A DNA stretch of 34,974 nucleotides from Nitrincola sp. A-D6 (GCF_000764495.1 NZ_JRLB01000105.1:1-34974); one strand, 5' to 3'; positions 14,606 through 24,493 are shown, counted from the first letter of the stretch. The notes: generated from the sequence alone by a model not told the origin. Numbers and translations are program-made.

Positions 14606-17600
14606 TTACTCCTTTTCGTCACTGTCGGGCTTGAGCGCGGCCAGTTGTGCATAGTGTTGGTAATGATGCCGGGATTCCTGTTGCGAGGCCTGCAGATAGC
14701 GTTCGGCATCGGCTTCATGACTGCGCCAGAGCATACTGAAGCGGGTTTCGCTGCCGGTGAATTCGCGATAGGCCACAGAAGGAGGTTTACTGTCGAGTTG
14801 TAGCGGATTATCCCCGGCTTCCAGACGTCTTGGGTCATAGCGCAGCAGCGGCCAGTGACCACTGCGAGTGGCGAGATCCTGCATCTGGTGGTTGTGCTTC
14901 AGGTCATTCCCCCAGGCGATACAGGGGGAGTAGGCGATGATCAGCGAGGGCCCATCGAAAGACTCGGCTTCGAGAAAGGCTTTCAGGGTTTGCAGGTCTT
15001 TAGCGCCGTAGGCGACCTGAGCGACATAAACGTTTTCATAGCTCATGGCGATCATGGCCAGGTCTTTTTTCGCGGTGGCTTTGCCGCCAGCGGAAAATTT
15101 GGCCACCGCACCGCGCGGGGTTGCTTTGGAGGTTTGTCCGCCGGTATTGGAGTACACCTCGGTATCCAGTACCAGAATATTGACGTTTTCACCCGATGCC
15201 AGCACATGGTCAAGGCCACCAAAACCGATATCATAAGCCCAGCCATCGCCACCGATAATCCACACACTCTTTCTAACCAACTGGTCGGCCAGAGTTTCAA
15301 GTTCACGGGCGAGGGGGGAGGTGGATTCGGTGAGTTGCTTTCTGAGCTGTAACACGCGTTGGCGTTGCTCATAGATACCAGCTTCGTCGCTTTGATCGGC
15401 GAGCAACAGCGCATCCACTAGCTCATTGTCCAGCGACGGCCGCAATTGTTCCAGCAGTTGCTGGGCGTAGCGGCTTTGATGATCCACAGCCAGGCGCATG
15501 CCCAGACCAAACTCGGCATTGTCCTCAAACAGTGAGTTGTTCCAGGTAGGTCCACGGCCTTCGGCGTTTTTACACCAGGGAGTGGTCGGCAGGTTGCCGC
15601 CATAAATGGATGAACAGCCGGTGGCGTTGGCGATCAGCATACGGTCACCAAACAGTTGGCTGGCCAGACGCAGATAAGGGGTTTCGCCACAACCAGCACA
15701 GGCTCCGGAAAACTCAAACAGGGGCTGTGTCAGCATGACTTCTTTAATCACCCCAGTACGCAGTTTGCTGCGGTCATACTCGGGTAATTGTAAAAAATAC
15801 GCCCAGTTGCGTTGTTCCTGTTGCAGCAATGGCGGAGTAAGCGGTTGCATATTCAGTGCGCGGCGACCGGGTTGGGTTTTATCTTTGATCGGGCAGATAT
15901 CCACACACAGGCCGCAGCCGGTACAGTCTTCCGGCGCGACCTGGTAGCTGATGTGATAGTCCGGCGGAAACTCTTTACCTTTTACAGGGGAGTGCAGAAA
16001 ACTCTCCGGAGCCGCTTGTTCAGTCAGGCCTGGATCAAAGATTTTGCTGCGAATAGCGCTGTGAGGACACACTAGAGGCATTTGCCACAGTGAATACACA
16101 ACTCGGTATCCCATACAGGGATCTCCAGGGCGATATTGCGTTTCTCCCACTGAGCTGTCGCCGTTGGCCAGGTGCCATCGTCGGGCAGTTGACTCACCGG
16201 AATACGGTCACCTTCACCGGCAATCAGTCGTGCGGTGATCTGGCGGACAAACTCGGGTGCGCTATCGGGTATTTTTTCAGTGACTTTGGTTGTTTGGTTT
16301 ACTGTGACTGGAATCGCAACCTGATGCAGGTGAGCTGGCGCCATGTCGATGGCCTGGCAATTGATTTCAGTAATCTGCCCGCCTTTGCTGCCGTAGGTTT
16401 CCTCTACGGCGGTTTTCATCGCTTGCAGGGCGGCTTCACGTGGCAGCAGTTCAGTAATGGCGAAGAAGCAGCTTTGCATAATGGTGTTGATGCGCCGTCC
16501 CATCTGCAGTTGTTCGGCCAGGGCATAGGCATCGATGACATAGAAGCTCAGTTGCTTATCGATCAGGCTCTGCTGAATAGCCAGGGGTAAGCTGTCCCAG
16601 ACCTGCTCAGGCGGTGTCGATGTATTCAGCAGAAATACGCCCTTGGGAGCCGCTGCATTTAACAGATCCGGCCGCTGCAGGAAAATGCTCTGGTGACAGG
16701 CGACGAACGCGGCTTCATTATTCTGGATCAGATAGGCCGAACGGATAGGCTCAGGACTGAAGCGCAGATGCGAGATGGTCATGGCACCGGATTTTTTCGA
16801 GTCATAGACAAAGTAGCCCTGCACCTGTAACTCAGTCTGTTCACCAATAATTTTAATCGCGTTTTTATTAGCACTGACGGTGCCATCGGCACCCAGGCCA
16901 TAAAACAGCGCACTGGTAGCGGCCTGGCTGGCCTGAGTGCGGAAGTCACTGTCCCAATCAATTGACGTATGGCTCAGATCATCGTCGATACCGATGGTAA
17001 ATCCTTGTTTTAGCACCGGGGCTTTAAGCATCTCAAAGATCGCTTTAACCATGCCGGGAGTAAACTCTTTGGACGACAGGCCATAGCGTCCGCCACAGAT
17101 TTTTGGCAGGTGTGCGAAAGGGGCCTGGGCTTGGCTCACGGCCTGGGCGAGCAGGGTGACGATATCTTTATACAGCGGCTCACCGTCGCTGCCCGGCTCC
17201 TTGCAACGGTCCAATACAGCGATGGATTGAATGCTTGCAGGCAAGCAAGCGAGTAAACGCTGGGCATCCAGTGGACGGTAGAGGCGCACGGCCAGCACAG
17301 CGGTTTTTTCACCTGTAGCATTTAGGTGATCCACGGTTTCCTGCAGAGTCTGAACCGCTGAGCCCATCAGGATAATCAACTGCTCGGCATCGCTAGCGCC
17401 ATAATATTCATAAGGCTGGTAATGGCGTCCGGTGAGCTCGCCAAAGGCCTGCATCACCTCAGTTAACTGCTGACTGAACTGCTGATAGTAAGGGTTCACC
17501 GATTCGCGTGCCTGAAAATACACATCCGGGTTTTGTGAAGTGCCGCGTATCACCGGATGATCCGGGCTCATGGCGCGGGCTCTGTGGTTGTGAATACAGC

Positions 17601-18192
17601 TGTCATCCAACAAGGAACGCATCTGCCCATCGCTGAGGGTGTCGATTTTGGTGATTTCATGTGAGGTGCGAAAACCATCAAAAAAGTGCAGTACCGGCAG
17701 ACGACTTTTGAGCGATACTGCCTGAGAGATCAGCGCCATATCCTGCACTTCCTGCACCGAATTAGAAGCTAACAGCGCAAAACCGGTACCGCGAGCTGCC
17801 ATCACATCGCTATGATCACAAAAGATAGATAAAGCCTGCGCCGCGAGTGAACGTGCAGCAATATGAAAGACCGTTGGGGTGAGCTCACCGGCAATTTTGT
17901 ACATATTCGGCAGCATCAGCAACAAGCCTTGTGATGCGGTAAAGGTGGTACAGAGTGAACCGGCTTGCAGCGCCCCATGAATGGCACCGGCAGCGCCTGC
18001 TTCACTTTGCATTTCGACTATTTTGGGAATGCTGCCCCAGAGATTGGTGTGGCCTTCCGCCGACAGCGCATCGGCCACTTCACCCATCACTGAGGCTGGG
18101 GTAATGGGGTAGATGGCAATTACTTCATTGGTGGCATGCGCAACCCTTGCCGCCGCTTCATTACCATCCAGGGTTAACTGCTTCTGGCTCAT
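14606..18192 (-). CDS. nifJ: Pyruvate:ferredoxin/flavodoxin oxidoreductase, one frame break
   Basis: Single-chain pyruvate oxidoreductase (pyruvate + CoA to acetyl-CoA + CO2, reducing ferredoxin or flavodoxin). In order: pyrimidine-binding TPP domain (DGNEAAARVAHATNEVIAIY, GAAGAIHGALQAGSLCTTFTASQGLLLM), domain II, gamma domain (GLGADGTVSANKNAIKIIG), two [4Fe-4S] sites (CIHCGKC..LVCP and CTGCGLCVDICP), and a TPP-diphosphate domain (CAGCGETPY, GDGWAYDIGFGGLDHVL, EVYSNTGGQTSKATP). ATG 18192 has an AGGAG site. The frame stops at 16072 inside the first cluster; one added base (probably CC to CCC) gives CGKCPLVCPHSAIRSK and a single chain of about 1,194 residues, the usual NifJ length. First gene of an operon with the DHOD-like gene. 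Confidence 0.92.
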
Positions 18193-18335
18193 CTTAAACT
18201 CCTGTTGATCAAGCCTTTTTATACTTTTAAAGCTAGTCTTAAATGGGGTGATTATCCAGTGGATTAGGGTTTTACCTTAGTTCTGGTGCCATGCTGGGGT
18301 GCACTTAGGTGTGGAGTGAGAGTTGGTGCCATGCT

Positions 18336-18441
18336 GGGGTGGTGGTATCACTTTGGTGTGACTCGCTTTTCGTCATCCTTGACCGCTCCGCTGCCGCCGT
18401 CCGGGCGGCAGAGGGTCCCACCAAAGTGATACCACCACCCC
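18336..18441. repeat. Large hairpin with nested inner hairpin
   Basis: 23-base arms starting GGGGTGGTGGTATCAC (18336-18358) and ending GTGATACCACCACCCC (18419-18441) pair without mismatch. Inside the 60-base loop, CTGCCGCC / GGCGGCAG forms a second stem. The left arm is preceded by one unit of the 18-base direct repeat. Confidence 0.8.
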
Positions 18442-18604
18442 GCCCAAAGTCTTGTGCCAGCTTTCAAGATAAACAGCGTGGTCATGGCATAAATCTGCGG
18501 ATTTAAGCTGAGGAGCCGACTGAATGGCAAGAGTTTTACACGAATGGGGATTTTAAGCTGACTTTACGTTGGCACTCAGGTTTGAGATGGGCTGATGGGA
18601 TCGG

Positions 18605-18678
18605 ATCTGTCTGACCCTGTGCGCCATGGATGGCGCGCCGGAGCCATCAGGGATGATTTCACGGCGTGTCAGACAGAT
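18605..18678. repeat. Nested inverted repeat, possible terminator of the EamA gene
   Basis: ATCTGTCTGAC (18605-18615) pairs with GTCAGACAGAT (18668-18678). Within it GCGCCAT (18621-18627) pairs with ATGGCGC (18630-18636). Lies about 80 bases past the EamA stop on that strand; no T tract. Confidence 0.65.
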
Positions 18679-18759
18679 ATGGCCCATTAGTCCACAACCA
18701 CAAAAATGCTGCCCAGAACCAATGCGTTACTGCAAAAGCTGGTGGGTGATTCAGATGCT

Positions 18760-19677
18760 TTATGAGGGTTTTTCCAGATCTCTCGGATCAGGAACCCCTC
18801 GGCGCGATTTCAGGTTCATGCGGTAAAGATCCAGCAGGGCGCTGGAGGTGAGTACCAGCAGGATCAGGCCGCCACCGAGGAAGGCCATGGTGGTGGGCAG
18901 TTCGCCGACCCACCACCAGACCAGCAGAGTACCGAGCAGAGTTTCCAGGATCAGCATCAGGCTGACTTCGGCACCGGTAATGTAGCGTGGGCCGCTTTGA
19001 ATCAGGTAGTAAGCAGCGGGTAGAAAGATCAGCCCGAGCAATAGCAGGCGTTTCATATCTTCCCAGGGGGGCATGGCGATACCACCCATCAGGATGGCAG
19101 GAATTAACATGGCAATGCCGGCAAAGGGCAGCAGTACGGTGGTGTCTATGCCTTTTTGTGCACTGGCGACCGTGGTGTTGATCGCCATGGAGATGGGCAG
19201 GATGGCGGCGATCAGCAAGCCCATGGGGTTACCAGCTTCCATTTCACCTGACAGCATCATGATGGCTCCGGCTATACACAACAGGATAACAATCCAGGTT
19301 TGTAACCGCAGTTTCTGATGAAAGAAAAACAACCCGAGTAATCCGGCAATCAGCGGCGCCATATTCTGGATGACCAGCACGTTACCGGCCGCTGTCAGCC
19401 GATTGGCGCCAACAAACACCCAGGAACTGGTGGCTATGGCCAGCGGGCAGATCCACAGTGCACTGCCGCAGCGTTTAATTGCGGCGGGTAGCTGGGTTTT
19501 GTAACGCCAGAAGGCCAGCAAGGTGACTACACAGATCATCAGCAGCGCACGCCAGAACACAAACACGGCTACATCCACCTGGGTGTCTTTAACGATCAGC
19601 GCATCCGGCGACAGCATGATAACGCCCGCGCCGGTGATCAGATAACCTTTGAGTCGCATAGGTAAACGGTTGAACAT
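18760..19677 (-). CDS. EamA/DMT-family transporter
   Basis: A 305-residue inner-membrane protein with ten predicted helices in two EamA repeats (about residues 8-140 and 150-285), e.g. FVGANRLTAAGNVLVIQNMAPLIAGLLGLFFFHQKL and ITGAEVSLMLILETLLGTLLVWWWVGELPTTMAFLGGGLIL. This is the usual drug/metabolite exporter layout; the substrate cannot be predicted. ATG 19677 (MFNRLPMRLKG) is taken rather than TTG 19686; MRLKG three codons on from LP is also possible. Separated from the GntR gene by a REP cluster, so joint transcription is doubtful. Confidence 0.85.
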   Translation of the reverse strand: MFNRLPMRLKGYLITGAGVIMLSPDALIVKDTQVDVAVFVFWRALLMICVVTLLAFWRYKTQLPAAIKRCGSALWICPLAIATSSWVFVGANRLTAAGNVLVIQNMAPLIAGLLGLFFFHQKLRLQTWIVILLCIAGAIMMLSGEMEAGNPMGLLIAAILPISMAINTTVASAQKGIDTTVLLPFAGIAMLIPAILMGGIAMPPWEDMKRLLLLGLIFLPAAYYLIQSGPRYITGAEVSLMLILETLLGTLLVWWWVGELPTTMAFLGGGLILLVLTSSALLDLYRMNLKSRRGVPDPRDLEKPS

Positions 19678-19701
19678 GATGATCAAATTCCATTGTGTTG
19701 T

Positions 19702-19866
19702 TGTAGGCGCCCGGTCTGTGGGAGCTCTGCCCTGTGAGAGCTCGGTCTCCGAGCGAATGTGTTCGCTCTGTAGGAGCCCGGTCTCCGGGCGATTAATGTT
19801 CGCTCACAGAGTGAGCTCCTACAGGTCTCCGGGCGATTAATGTTCGCCCGCGGAGCGGGCTCCTAC
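19702..19866. repeat. REP cluster with full and half copies
   Basis: Full copies at 19734-19756 (+), 19770-19792 (+), 19800-19822 (-) and 19844-19866 (-). Half copies start at 19702, 19718 and 19825. A 23-base stretch beginning GGTCTCCGGGCGATTAATGT occurs twice (about 19780 and 19824), so the cluster grew by local duplication. The last copy supplies the GntR stop codon. Confidence 0.88.
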
Positions 19867-20621
19867 AAAAATTGTGTTGAAAGACGGGCTTCGAGTTCGA
19901 TATTGAAGGCTTCTGCTGCCTGCATGTGTTCCAGCATCAGTTGCCTGACTTGCTGGGTATCACGCTGGTGGAAAGCCTTGACCAGTGCATGGTGGTACTG
20001 GAGGTTGGATTTGGAAAACTCGATCTGCTCCGGCAGTTGTACTTTCTTGTATATCACAAGATCTTTGAGCAGATCATTCAGAAAACGACCCATAAAGCCC
20101 AGAATCGGATTGCCGCAGCGATCGGCCAGCAGGATGTGGAAGTCCAGTTCTGACATACGCTGCTCCAGACGTTGCTGGATATCTGTGGGTGCTGTGGCAC
20201 AAAGATCAGTGAGACGCTGCAGTTCGTTCAGGTCGTCTTCGCTGAGTTTATCGGTTGCCAGTACAGCAATTTCCGGCTCAATCAGTTTGCGCAGACCATA
20301 GATATCCGGGCCGCTGGTGTGCTGGAAGTGCAGGAAGTTGCGCAGCATTTGCGAGGCGTGGCCGTAAGGCACTTCGGCGAGAATGGCACCGCCGTTGGGG
20401 CCGGTGCGCACGGTGATGAGCCCCTGAACTTCGAGGGATTTCAGCGCTTCCCGGACTGTTCCCTTGGAACACTCGAATAGCTCAGTGAGTGCCTTTTCAT
20501 TCGGCAAGCGGTCACCCGGCTGGATGTCTTGCGTGACCACCCAGCGTTTGACCGCTTCAACGATTTGATCAGCGCGCTTCATGCGCTTCGGAAATTCAGC
20601 GGCTGTCAGTGCCTTGCTCAT
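19863..20621 (-). CDS. GntR-family (FadR/FCD) transcriptional regulator
   Basis: A 252-residue regulator. N-terminal winged helix: QIVEAVKRWVVTQDIQPGDRLPNEKALTELFECSKGTVREALKSLEVQGLITVRTGPNGG. C-terminal FCD ligand domain: LRKLIEPEIAVLAT, MSELDFHILLADRCGNPILGFM, HHALVKAFHQRDTQQVRQLMLEHM, carrying the Asp/His metal-binding pattern typical for carboxylate ligands. ATG 20621 is preceded by AGAAGAG. It starts 25 bases past the TRAP permease stop, so it is likely the last gene of the uptake operon and its ligand-responsive repressor. The TAG stop (19865-19863) is the TAG of a REP head. Confidence 0.88.
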   Translation of the reverse strand: MSKALTAAEFPKRMKRADQIVEAVKRWVVTQDIQPGDRLPNEKALTELFECSKGTVREALKSLEVQGLITVRTGPNGGAILAEVPYGHASQMLRNFLHFQHTSGPDIYGLRKLIEPEIAVLATDKLSEDDLNELQRLTDLCATAPTDIQQRLEQRMSELDFHILLADRCGNPILGFMGRFLNDLLKDLVIYKKVQLPEQIEFSKSNLQYHHALVKAFHQRDTQQVRQLMLEHMQAAEAFNIELEARLSTQFL

Positions 20622-20646
20622 CAACTTCTCTTCTGTCAGTAGTGGC

Positions 20647-22668
20647 TTATCCCGACTGTGGTTGGCTGACAGCAGGGGCGCGGCGCTCCTGAGTGTAGTT
20701 GATAAACAGCAGCAGGATGACCAGTGCCGCGCTGATTGCCTGGACCATTACTATCGGGAAGAAAAGCGCAATGGTACAACTTATCAGGATCAGGCGCATC
20801 CAGTGTTTCATCCAGGTGAACAGGAAGCCTTCAATAGCGGCGGCAAAGGCGACCAGGGCGATGATGATCACAGCACCTTTCCAGATTAGCACCGGCCAGG
20901 TACCGCCCATGATGATCTCCGGATTAAACACCATGTATAGGGGAATCAGATACAGCCCTTTAGCAAACTTCCATGATTGCACACTGGTTTCCATGGTCTT
21001 ACTCCCTGCTATGGCAGCCGCGGCAAACGCCGCGAGTGCCACTGGCGGGGTGACATTGGAGTCTTGCGAATACCAGAACACCAGCAGATGTGCCACCAGT
21101 AATGGAATACCGAACTCATTGGTCAGCGCCGGGCCTACCAATACAATCAGTACAATGTAGCTGGCAGTTACCGGGAGACCGAGACCCAGAATCAAACTGG
21201 CGATGATTACCAGCAGTAATGCCAGCAGAATATTGCCGCCAGAGAAAGCGATCATCATGGAAGAGAACTTCAGCCCCAGACCCGTCAGACCCACAACCGC
21301 AACCACGATCCCGGCCACAGCACAGGCAACACTAACGGCGACAGCGTTGCGTGCGCCCAGCTCCAGGCCCAGTAACATTTTGTGTCCACCGGATTTGGCC
21401 GTTTCTACCAGTTCCTGAGACAGGTTGTTGTTCTTTTGACCACGCTTGAAGGCCAGGTACAAGCCATTGATACCGGCTATCACGATAATTCCCATCACCG
21501 CATAAAAACCGACGCGCATGGGTGAAATACCGGTAACCAGCAGGTAGACCAGCATGATCAGAGGGAGCAGGAAGAACCAGCCGCGGTTCATTACCTCACG
21601 CAGTACTGGCAATTCACTTTTTGCCATACCGTGCATCCCCTGTTTGATCGCAATAATATGCACAAACAGATAAACGGTGGCAAAGTAGAGTAGCGCCGGA
21701 AAGACACTGACTTTAATGATATCCACATAGGGTACACGGGTGTATTCCGCGATCAGGAAGGCACCCGCCCCCATCAATGGCGGCATAATCTGGCCACCGG
21801 TACTAGCGGCCGCTTCGATGCCACCAGCCTGAGCAGGTTTGTAGCCCAGGCGTTTCATGAGTGGAATGGTGAACGCCCCGGTCGTCACGACGTTGGCAAT
21901 GGAGCTGCCAGAGATTGAACCCATGCTGGCTGATGCCAGGACTGCTGCTTTAGCAGGTCCCCCACGCTGGCGGCCGGTTCCGGCAAACGCCAGATCGATA
22001 AAGAATTTACCCGCCCCGGTGACTTCCAGAAAGGCACCAAATAACACAAAGATAAAGACAAAGGTGGCAGCAACCCCAAGTGGGAGGCCGAAGATACCTT
22101 CCTGCCCCAGATAAAGCTGGCCAGCAAGACGGTCTAATGAGTAACCCCGGTGGTTGAGGATGCCGGGTAACCATTCACCCAGCCAGGGCAGGTCGCCACG
22201 CGCACCCGCCAGTGCATACAGTATGGCGACAATACCTATGATTGTCAGACCAAAGCCGACTGCGCGGCGGCTGGCTTCCAAGACGACCACGGTGGTTATG
22301 CAGGCTACGACTATATCGGTCTGAGACCAGAAACCGGCACGGTTGATGATTTCATCAAGGTTAAAAACCAGATAAAAACCTGAATAAGCTGCCGCCGCAA
22401 AGAAAGCGATATCAATCAGCCAGAGGAAAGGGCCTCGATGGCTTTTACTCAGCGGTGGAAAAATTAAAAAGGTCAGCATTAGTACCAGTGCCAGGTGAAT
22501 ACCGCGCTGGTAGAAGAGTCCAAGTGGCTGTATGCCCGAACTATAGAGCTGAAACAGGGAGAGGCCAATCGCAATGAAGGTGATTAGCCAAAGTACCGGA
22601 CGCGGCCCGGAATCTTTAGGGAAACTGATGGTATCCAGTGAAGGTACCGGGCTTTTACTATCCGTCAT
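20647..22668 (-). CDS. TRAP transporter fused permease (DctQM type, TAXI class)
   Basis: A 673-residue fused small-plus-large TRAP permease ('4TM/12TM'). N-terminal DctQ-like helices to about residue 150, then the DctM-like domain: GIFGLPLGVAATFVFIFVLFGAFL, ASMGSISGSSIANVVTTGAFTIPLMKRLGY, AAASTGGQIMPPLMGAGAFLIAEYT, GLGLPVTASYIVLIVLVGPAL, WYSQDSNVTPPVALAAFAAAAIAGS. ATG 22668 has a GGAG at eight bases and is preferred over GTG 22677. Takes up an organic acid driven by a sodium or proton gradient together with the binding protein encoded two genes upstream. Confidence 0.92.
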   Translation of the reverse strand: MTDSKSPVPSLDTISFPKDSGPRPVLWLITFIAIGLSLFQLYSSGIQPLGLFYQRGIHLALVLMLTFLIFPPLSKSHRGPFLWLIDIAFFAAAAYSGFYLVFNLDEIINRAGFWSQTDIVVACITTVVVLEASRRAVGFGLTIIGIVAILYALAGARGDLPWLGEWLPGILNHRGYSLDRLAGQLYLGQEGIFGLPLGVAATFVFIFVLFGAFLEVTGAGKFFIDLAFAGTGRQRGGPAKAAVLASASMGSISGSSIANVVTTGAFTIPLMKRLGYKPAQAGGIEAAASTGGQIMPPLMGAGAFLIAEYTRVPYVDIIKVSVFPALLYFATVYLFVHIIAIKQGMHGMAKSELPVLREVMNRGWFFLLPLIMLVYLLVTGISPMRVGFYAVMGIIVIAGINGLYLAFKRGQKNNNLSQELVETAKSGGHKMLLGLELGARNAVAVSVACAVAGIVVAVVGLTGLGLKFSSMMIAFSGGNILLALLLVIIASLILGLGLPVTASYIVLIVLVGPALTNEFGIPLLVAHLLVFWYSQDSNVTPPVALAAFAAAAIAGSKTMETSVQSWKFAKGLYLIPLYMVFNPEIIMGGTWPVLIWKGAVIIIALVAFAAAIEGFLFTWMKHWMRLILISCTIALFFPIVMVQAISAALVILLLFINYTQERRAPAVSQPQSG

Positions 22669-22713
22669 GCATGTCACTCCGGCCGGATGTCTGGCTGTTA
22701 TTGTTATGTGTTG

Positions 22714-23202
22714 TTAATTGTCGGTTTGCGCATTTGTTAGCAGATGGATCTGCAGGCGTTGTCCTGCGGCCAACTGGCTAAGATTTAACTGTTTGTCGTT
22801 ACTGACCAGTGTATGCCCTACGCTCTCGGCACCTGCTCGCAACCAGAAACGGTTTTCAGCAACCGGTTCATCTATGTCTTTGATCAAATAGCCACCCTCA
22901 GGATGACTGGTCAGGGTACCGCGACCTTCAAAGTGCCCCAGTCCAGCCGCAAAGTCTGGCTGCCAGGAGTGGTCTAATAGCATTTGTTGGTTTTCCGTAC
23001 GGTAGCAGTCCTGTACGGCGATGCCCGTGACTGAATGCTTCCAGTGCATACACCAGTTGCCTTGATGTATCGGGAAGCGTGCCAGTAGCTGTTGTTCGCT
23101 GTTGCTGATCTCCAGTGTATAGTCAGTGGTTTGCTCTGCTGCTACCGGAGGGACCGGTAACAGCAGAGCCAGGGAAAGCAGGATTAACTGACCCTGAGAC
23201 AT
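22714..23202 (-). CDS. DUF1850 protein of the TAXI-TRAP operon
   Basis: A 162-residue exported protein. Signal peptide MSQGQLILLSLALLLPVPPVAAE. The DUF1850 body is visible as FPIHQGNWCMHWKHSVTGIAVQDCYR, DHSWQPDFAAGLGHFEGRG and a C-terminal beta-rich part. DUF1850 genes are regularly found between TAXI binding protein and fused permease genes; their role is not known. Two Cys (about 51 and 64) could form a disulphide. Starts nine bases past the binding-protein stop. Confidence 0.85.
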   Translation of the reverse strand: MSQGQLILLSLALLLPVPPVAAEQTTDYTLEISNSEQQLLARFPIHQGNWCMHWKHSVTGIAVQDCYRTENQQMLLDHSWQPDFAAGLGHFEGRGTLTSHPEGGYLIKDIDEPVAENRFWLRAGAESVGHTLVSNDKQLNLSQLAAGQRLQIHLLTNAQTDN

Positions 23203-23211
23203 GATTTGCCC

Positions 23212-24174
23212 TTACTCGCGCAGACGGTCAGGGATTTCAGCACCAACTTCTTCGTAGTAGCGCAGTGCACCAGGGTGCATTGGGATGGGTGTTGAGCCCA
23301 TGCTGAATTCAACAGTCGTGTCATTAGCGGCCGGGTGAATCGCACGCAGTTCGTCTACTTTTTCAAATAACACTTTGGTGATCTGGTAGGCGAGTTCTTC
23401 CGGCATGGCAGCATTGACGGTCAGCACGTTAGGTATACCGACTGTATTTGATGGTGCCTCCATACCTTCATACAGGTTGGCAGCTAACTGATAAGGTGCG
23501 AACACAGCCTCGGCGCTCATGGCATTTTTCACTTCTTCTTCAGTTAGCGAAAGTAGCTGAATATCACGGCTGTTTGCCAGGCTGAGGATGGAACTGGTCG
23601 GTGGACCTACGCTCCAGAAACCGGCATCAATATCGTTATCACGCAGTGCATCAGCGGTTTCGTTAAAGTTCAGACGCTGTACAGTAAAGTCATCATAGCT
23701 GACGCCATTGGATTCCAGTACAGCACGCGCATTAACTTCAGTACCACTACCCGGGGCACCCACTGATACGCGTTTGCCTTTCAGGTCAGCCAGCGAGTTG
23801 ATGCCTGAGCCTTGCAGCGTGACTATCTGTACAGCGTTAGGGTAGAGGGATGCGATGGCGCGGACGTCTTCAACCTGACGGCCTTCAAAAGCACCGGTAC
23901 CGTGATAGGCTTGATACACTGTATCCGCCAGCGCAATGGCCAGATCCGAGTCTTCGCGGTGGATCAGACCCATGTTTTCGACCGAAGCACCGGTGACTTC
24001 AGCGACAGCTGAATGGCCTTCGATGTGTTGACCGATCATTTCAGCCAGACCACCACCAATAGGGTAGTAAACACCACCGGTACCACCCGTTGCGATCGAG
24101 AGGTTTTGTTGGGCATGTACGGCAGGGACAGCCAGGGTTGCAGACATGAGTAATGCGAGGCCAATTCGGCGCAT
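23212..24174 (-). CDS. TAXI-family TRAP solute-binding protein
   Basis: A 320-residue periplasmic binding protein. Signal peptide MRRIGLALLMSATLAVPAVHAQ. Family signature: LSIATGGTGGVYYPIGGGLAEMI; then GKRVSVGAPGSGTEVNARAVLE, DIDAGFWSVGPPTSSI, and STPIPMHPGALRYYEEVG near the C-terminus. ATG 24174 has a TAGGAG site. It delivers substrate to the fused permease encoded further down the operon; TAXI proteins bind glutamate, glutarate-like or other organic acids. First gene behind the candidate sigma-54 promoter. Confidence 0.92.
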   Translation of the reverse strand: MRRIGLALLMSATLAVPAVHAQQNLSIATGGTGGVYYPIGGGLAEMIGQHIEGHSAVAEVTGASVENMGLIHREDSDLAIALADTVYQAYHGTGAFEGRQVEDVRAIASLYPNAVQIVTLQGSGINSLADLKGKRVSVGAPGSGTEVNARAVLESNGVSYDDFTVQRLNFNETADALRDNDIDAGFWSVGPPTSSILSLANSRDIQLLSLTEEEVKNAMSAEAVFAPYQLAANLYEGMEAPSNTVGIPNVLTVNAAMPEELAYQITKVLFEKVDELRAIHPAANDTTVEFSMGSTPIPMHPGALRYYEEVGAEIPDRLRE

Positions 24175-24493
24175 AGTGTTTCTCCTAAGTTATTTTTATA
24201 AAACGCACCTACATCATCAGAGTGTGATTTTGATGTTCACAGGTAGATAGAGTGTAGAGTGTGTTTTTGGAAGTTGCCTAATCTTTATTATGTTTGTTTA
24301 GGTTCACAGGTTATATGTAGCAGAAAGCGTGCCAAATTTCATAGGTACCTGATGCGTCTGGTTTTGAGAGGTGGGTCATTGAGTTGCTGGCACTAAACAG
24401 TCTGTCAGTGAGCCAAAATATGCCGATGGAAGACAGTGCTTCGGCCTAATTGTGCCGATCCGTGCGCTACAGCAGCCTGCCTCTTAACCATTA
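24175..24493. other. Regulatory gap upstream of the TRAP operon
   Basis: No gene seen. Contains the candidate sigma-54 promoter (24320-24334) and a direct repeat GTTCACAGGT at 24235-24244 and 24302-24311, the second over the predicted transcription start. Enhancer sites for the DctD-like protein would be expected between 24335 and 24493, but none is obvious. Confidence 0.55.
24320..24334 (-). promoter_or_regulatory. Candidate sigma-54 (-24/-12) promoter of the TAXI-TRAP operon
   Basis: Minus-strand TGGCACGCTTTCTGC: a perfect TGGCAC -24 element, five-base spacer, and CTGC at -12 (consensus TTGC, invariant GC kept). Predicted start near 24308, a leader of about 135 bases to the binding-protein ATG. 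The sigma-54 activator gene lies just upstream. Confidence 0.7.

Larger units (their letters stand above)
18193..18759. other. Gene-free region with repeats upstream of nifJ
   Basis: No convincing gene. Holds an 18-base direct repeat (TGGTGCCATGCTGGGGTG at 18284 and 18324), a 23-base perfect inverted repeat (18336-18358 / 18419-18441), and an 11-base inverted repeat (18605/18668) around a second hairpin. The nifJ promoter must be in the first part; no clear hexamers were found. Confidence 0.7.

Noticed and set aside
14606..16150. A separate iron-sulphur/TPP protein
   Set aside because: It is the C-terminal part of NifJ; the split falls within the first iron-sulphur cluster motif.
18309..18530. 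Short frames on both strands through the large hairpin
   Set aside because: They follow from the inverted repeat, have no ribosome-binding site and low-complexity translations.
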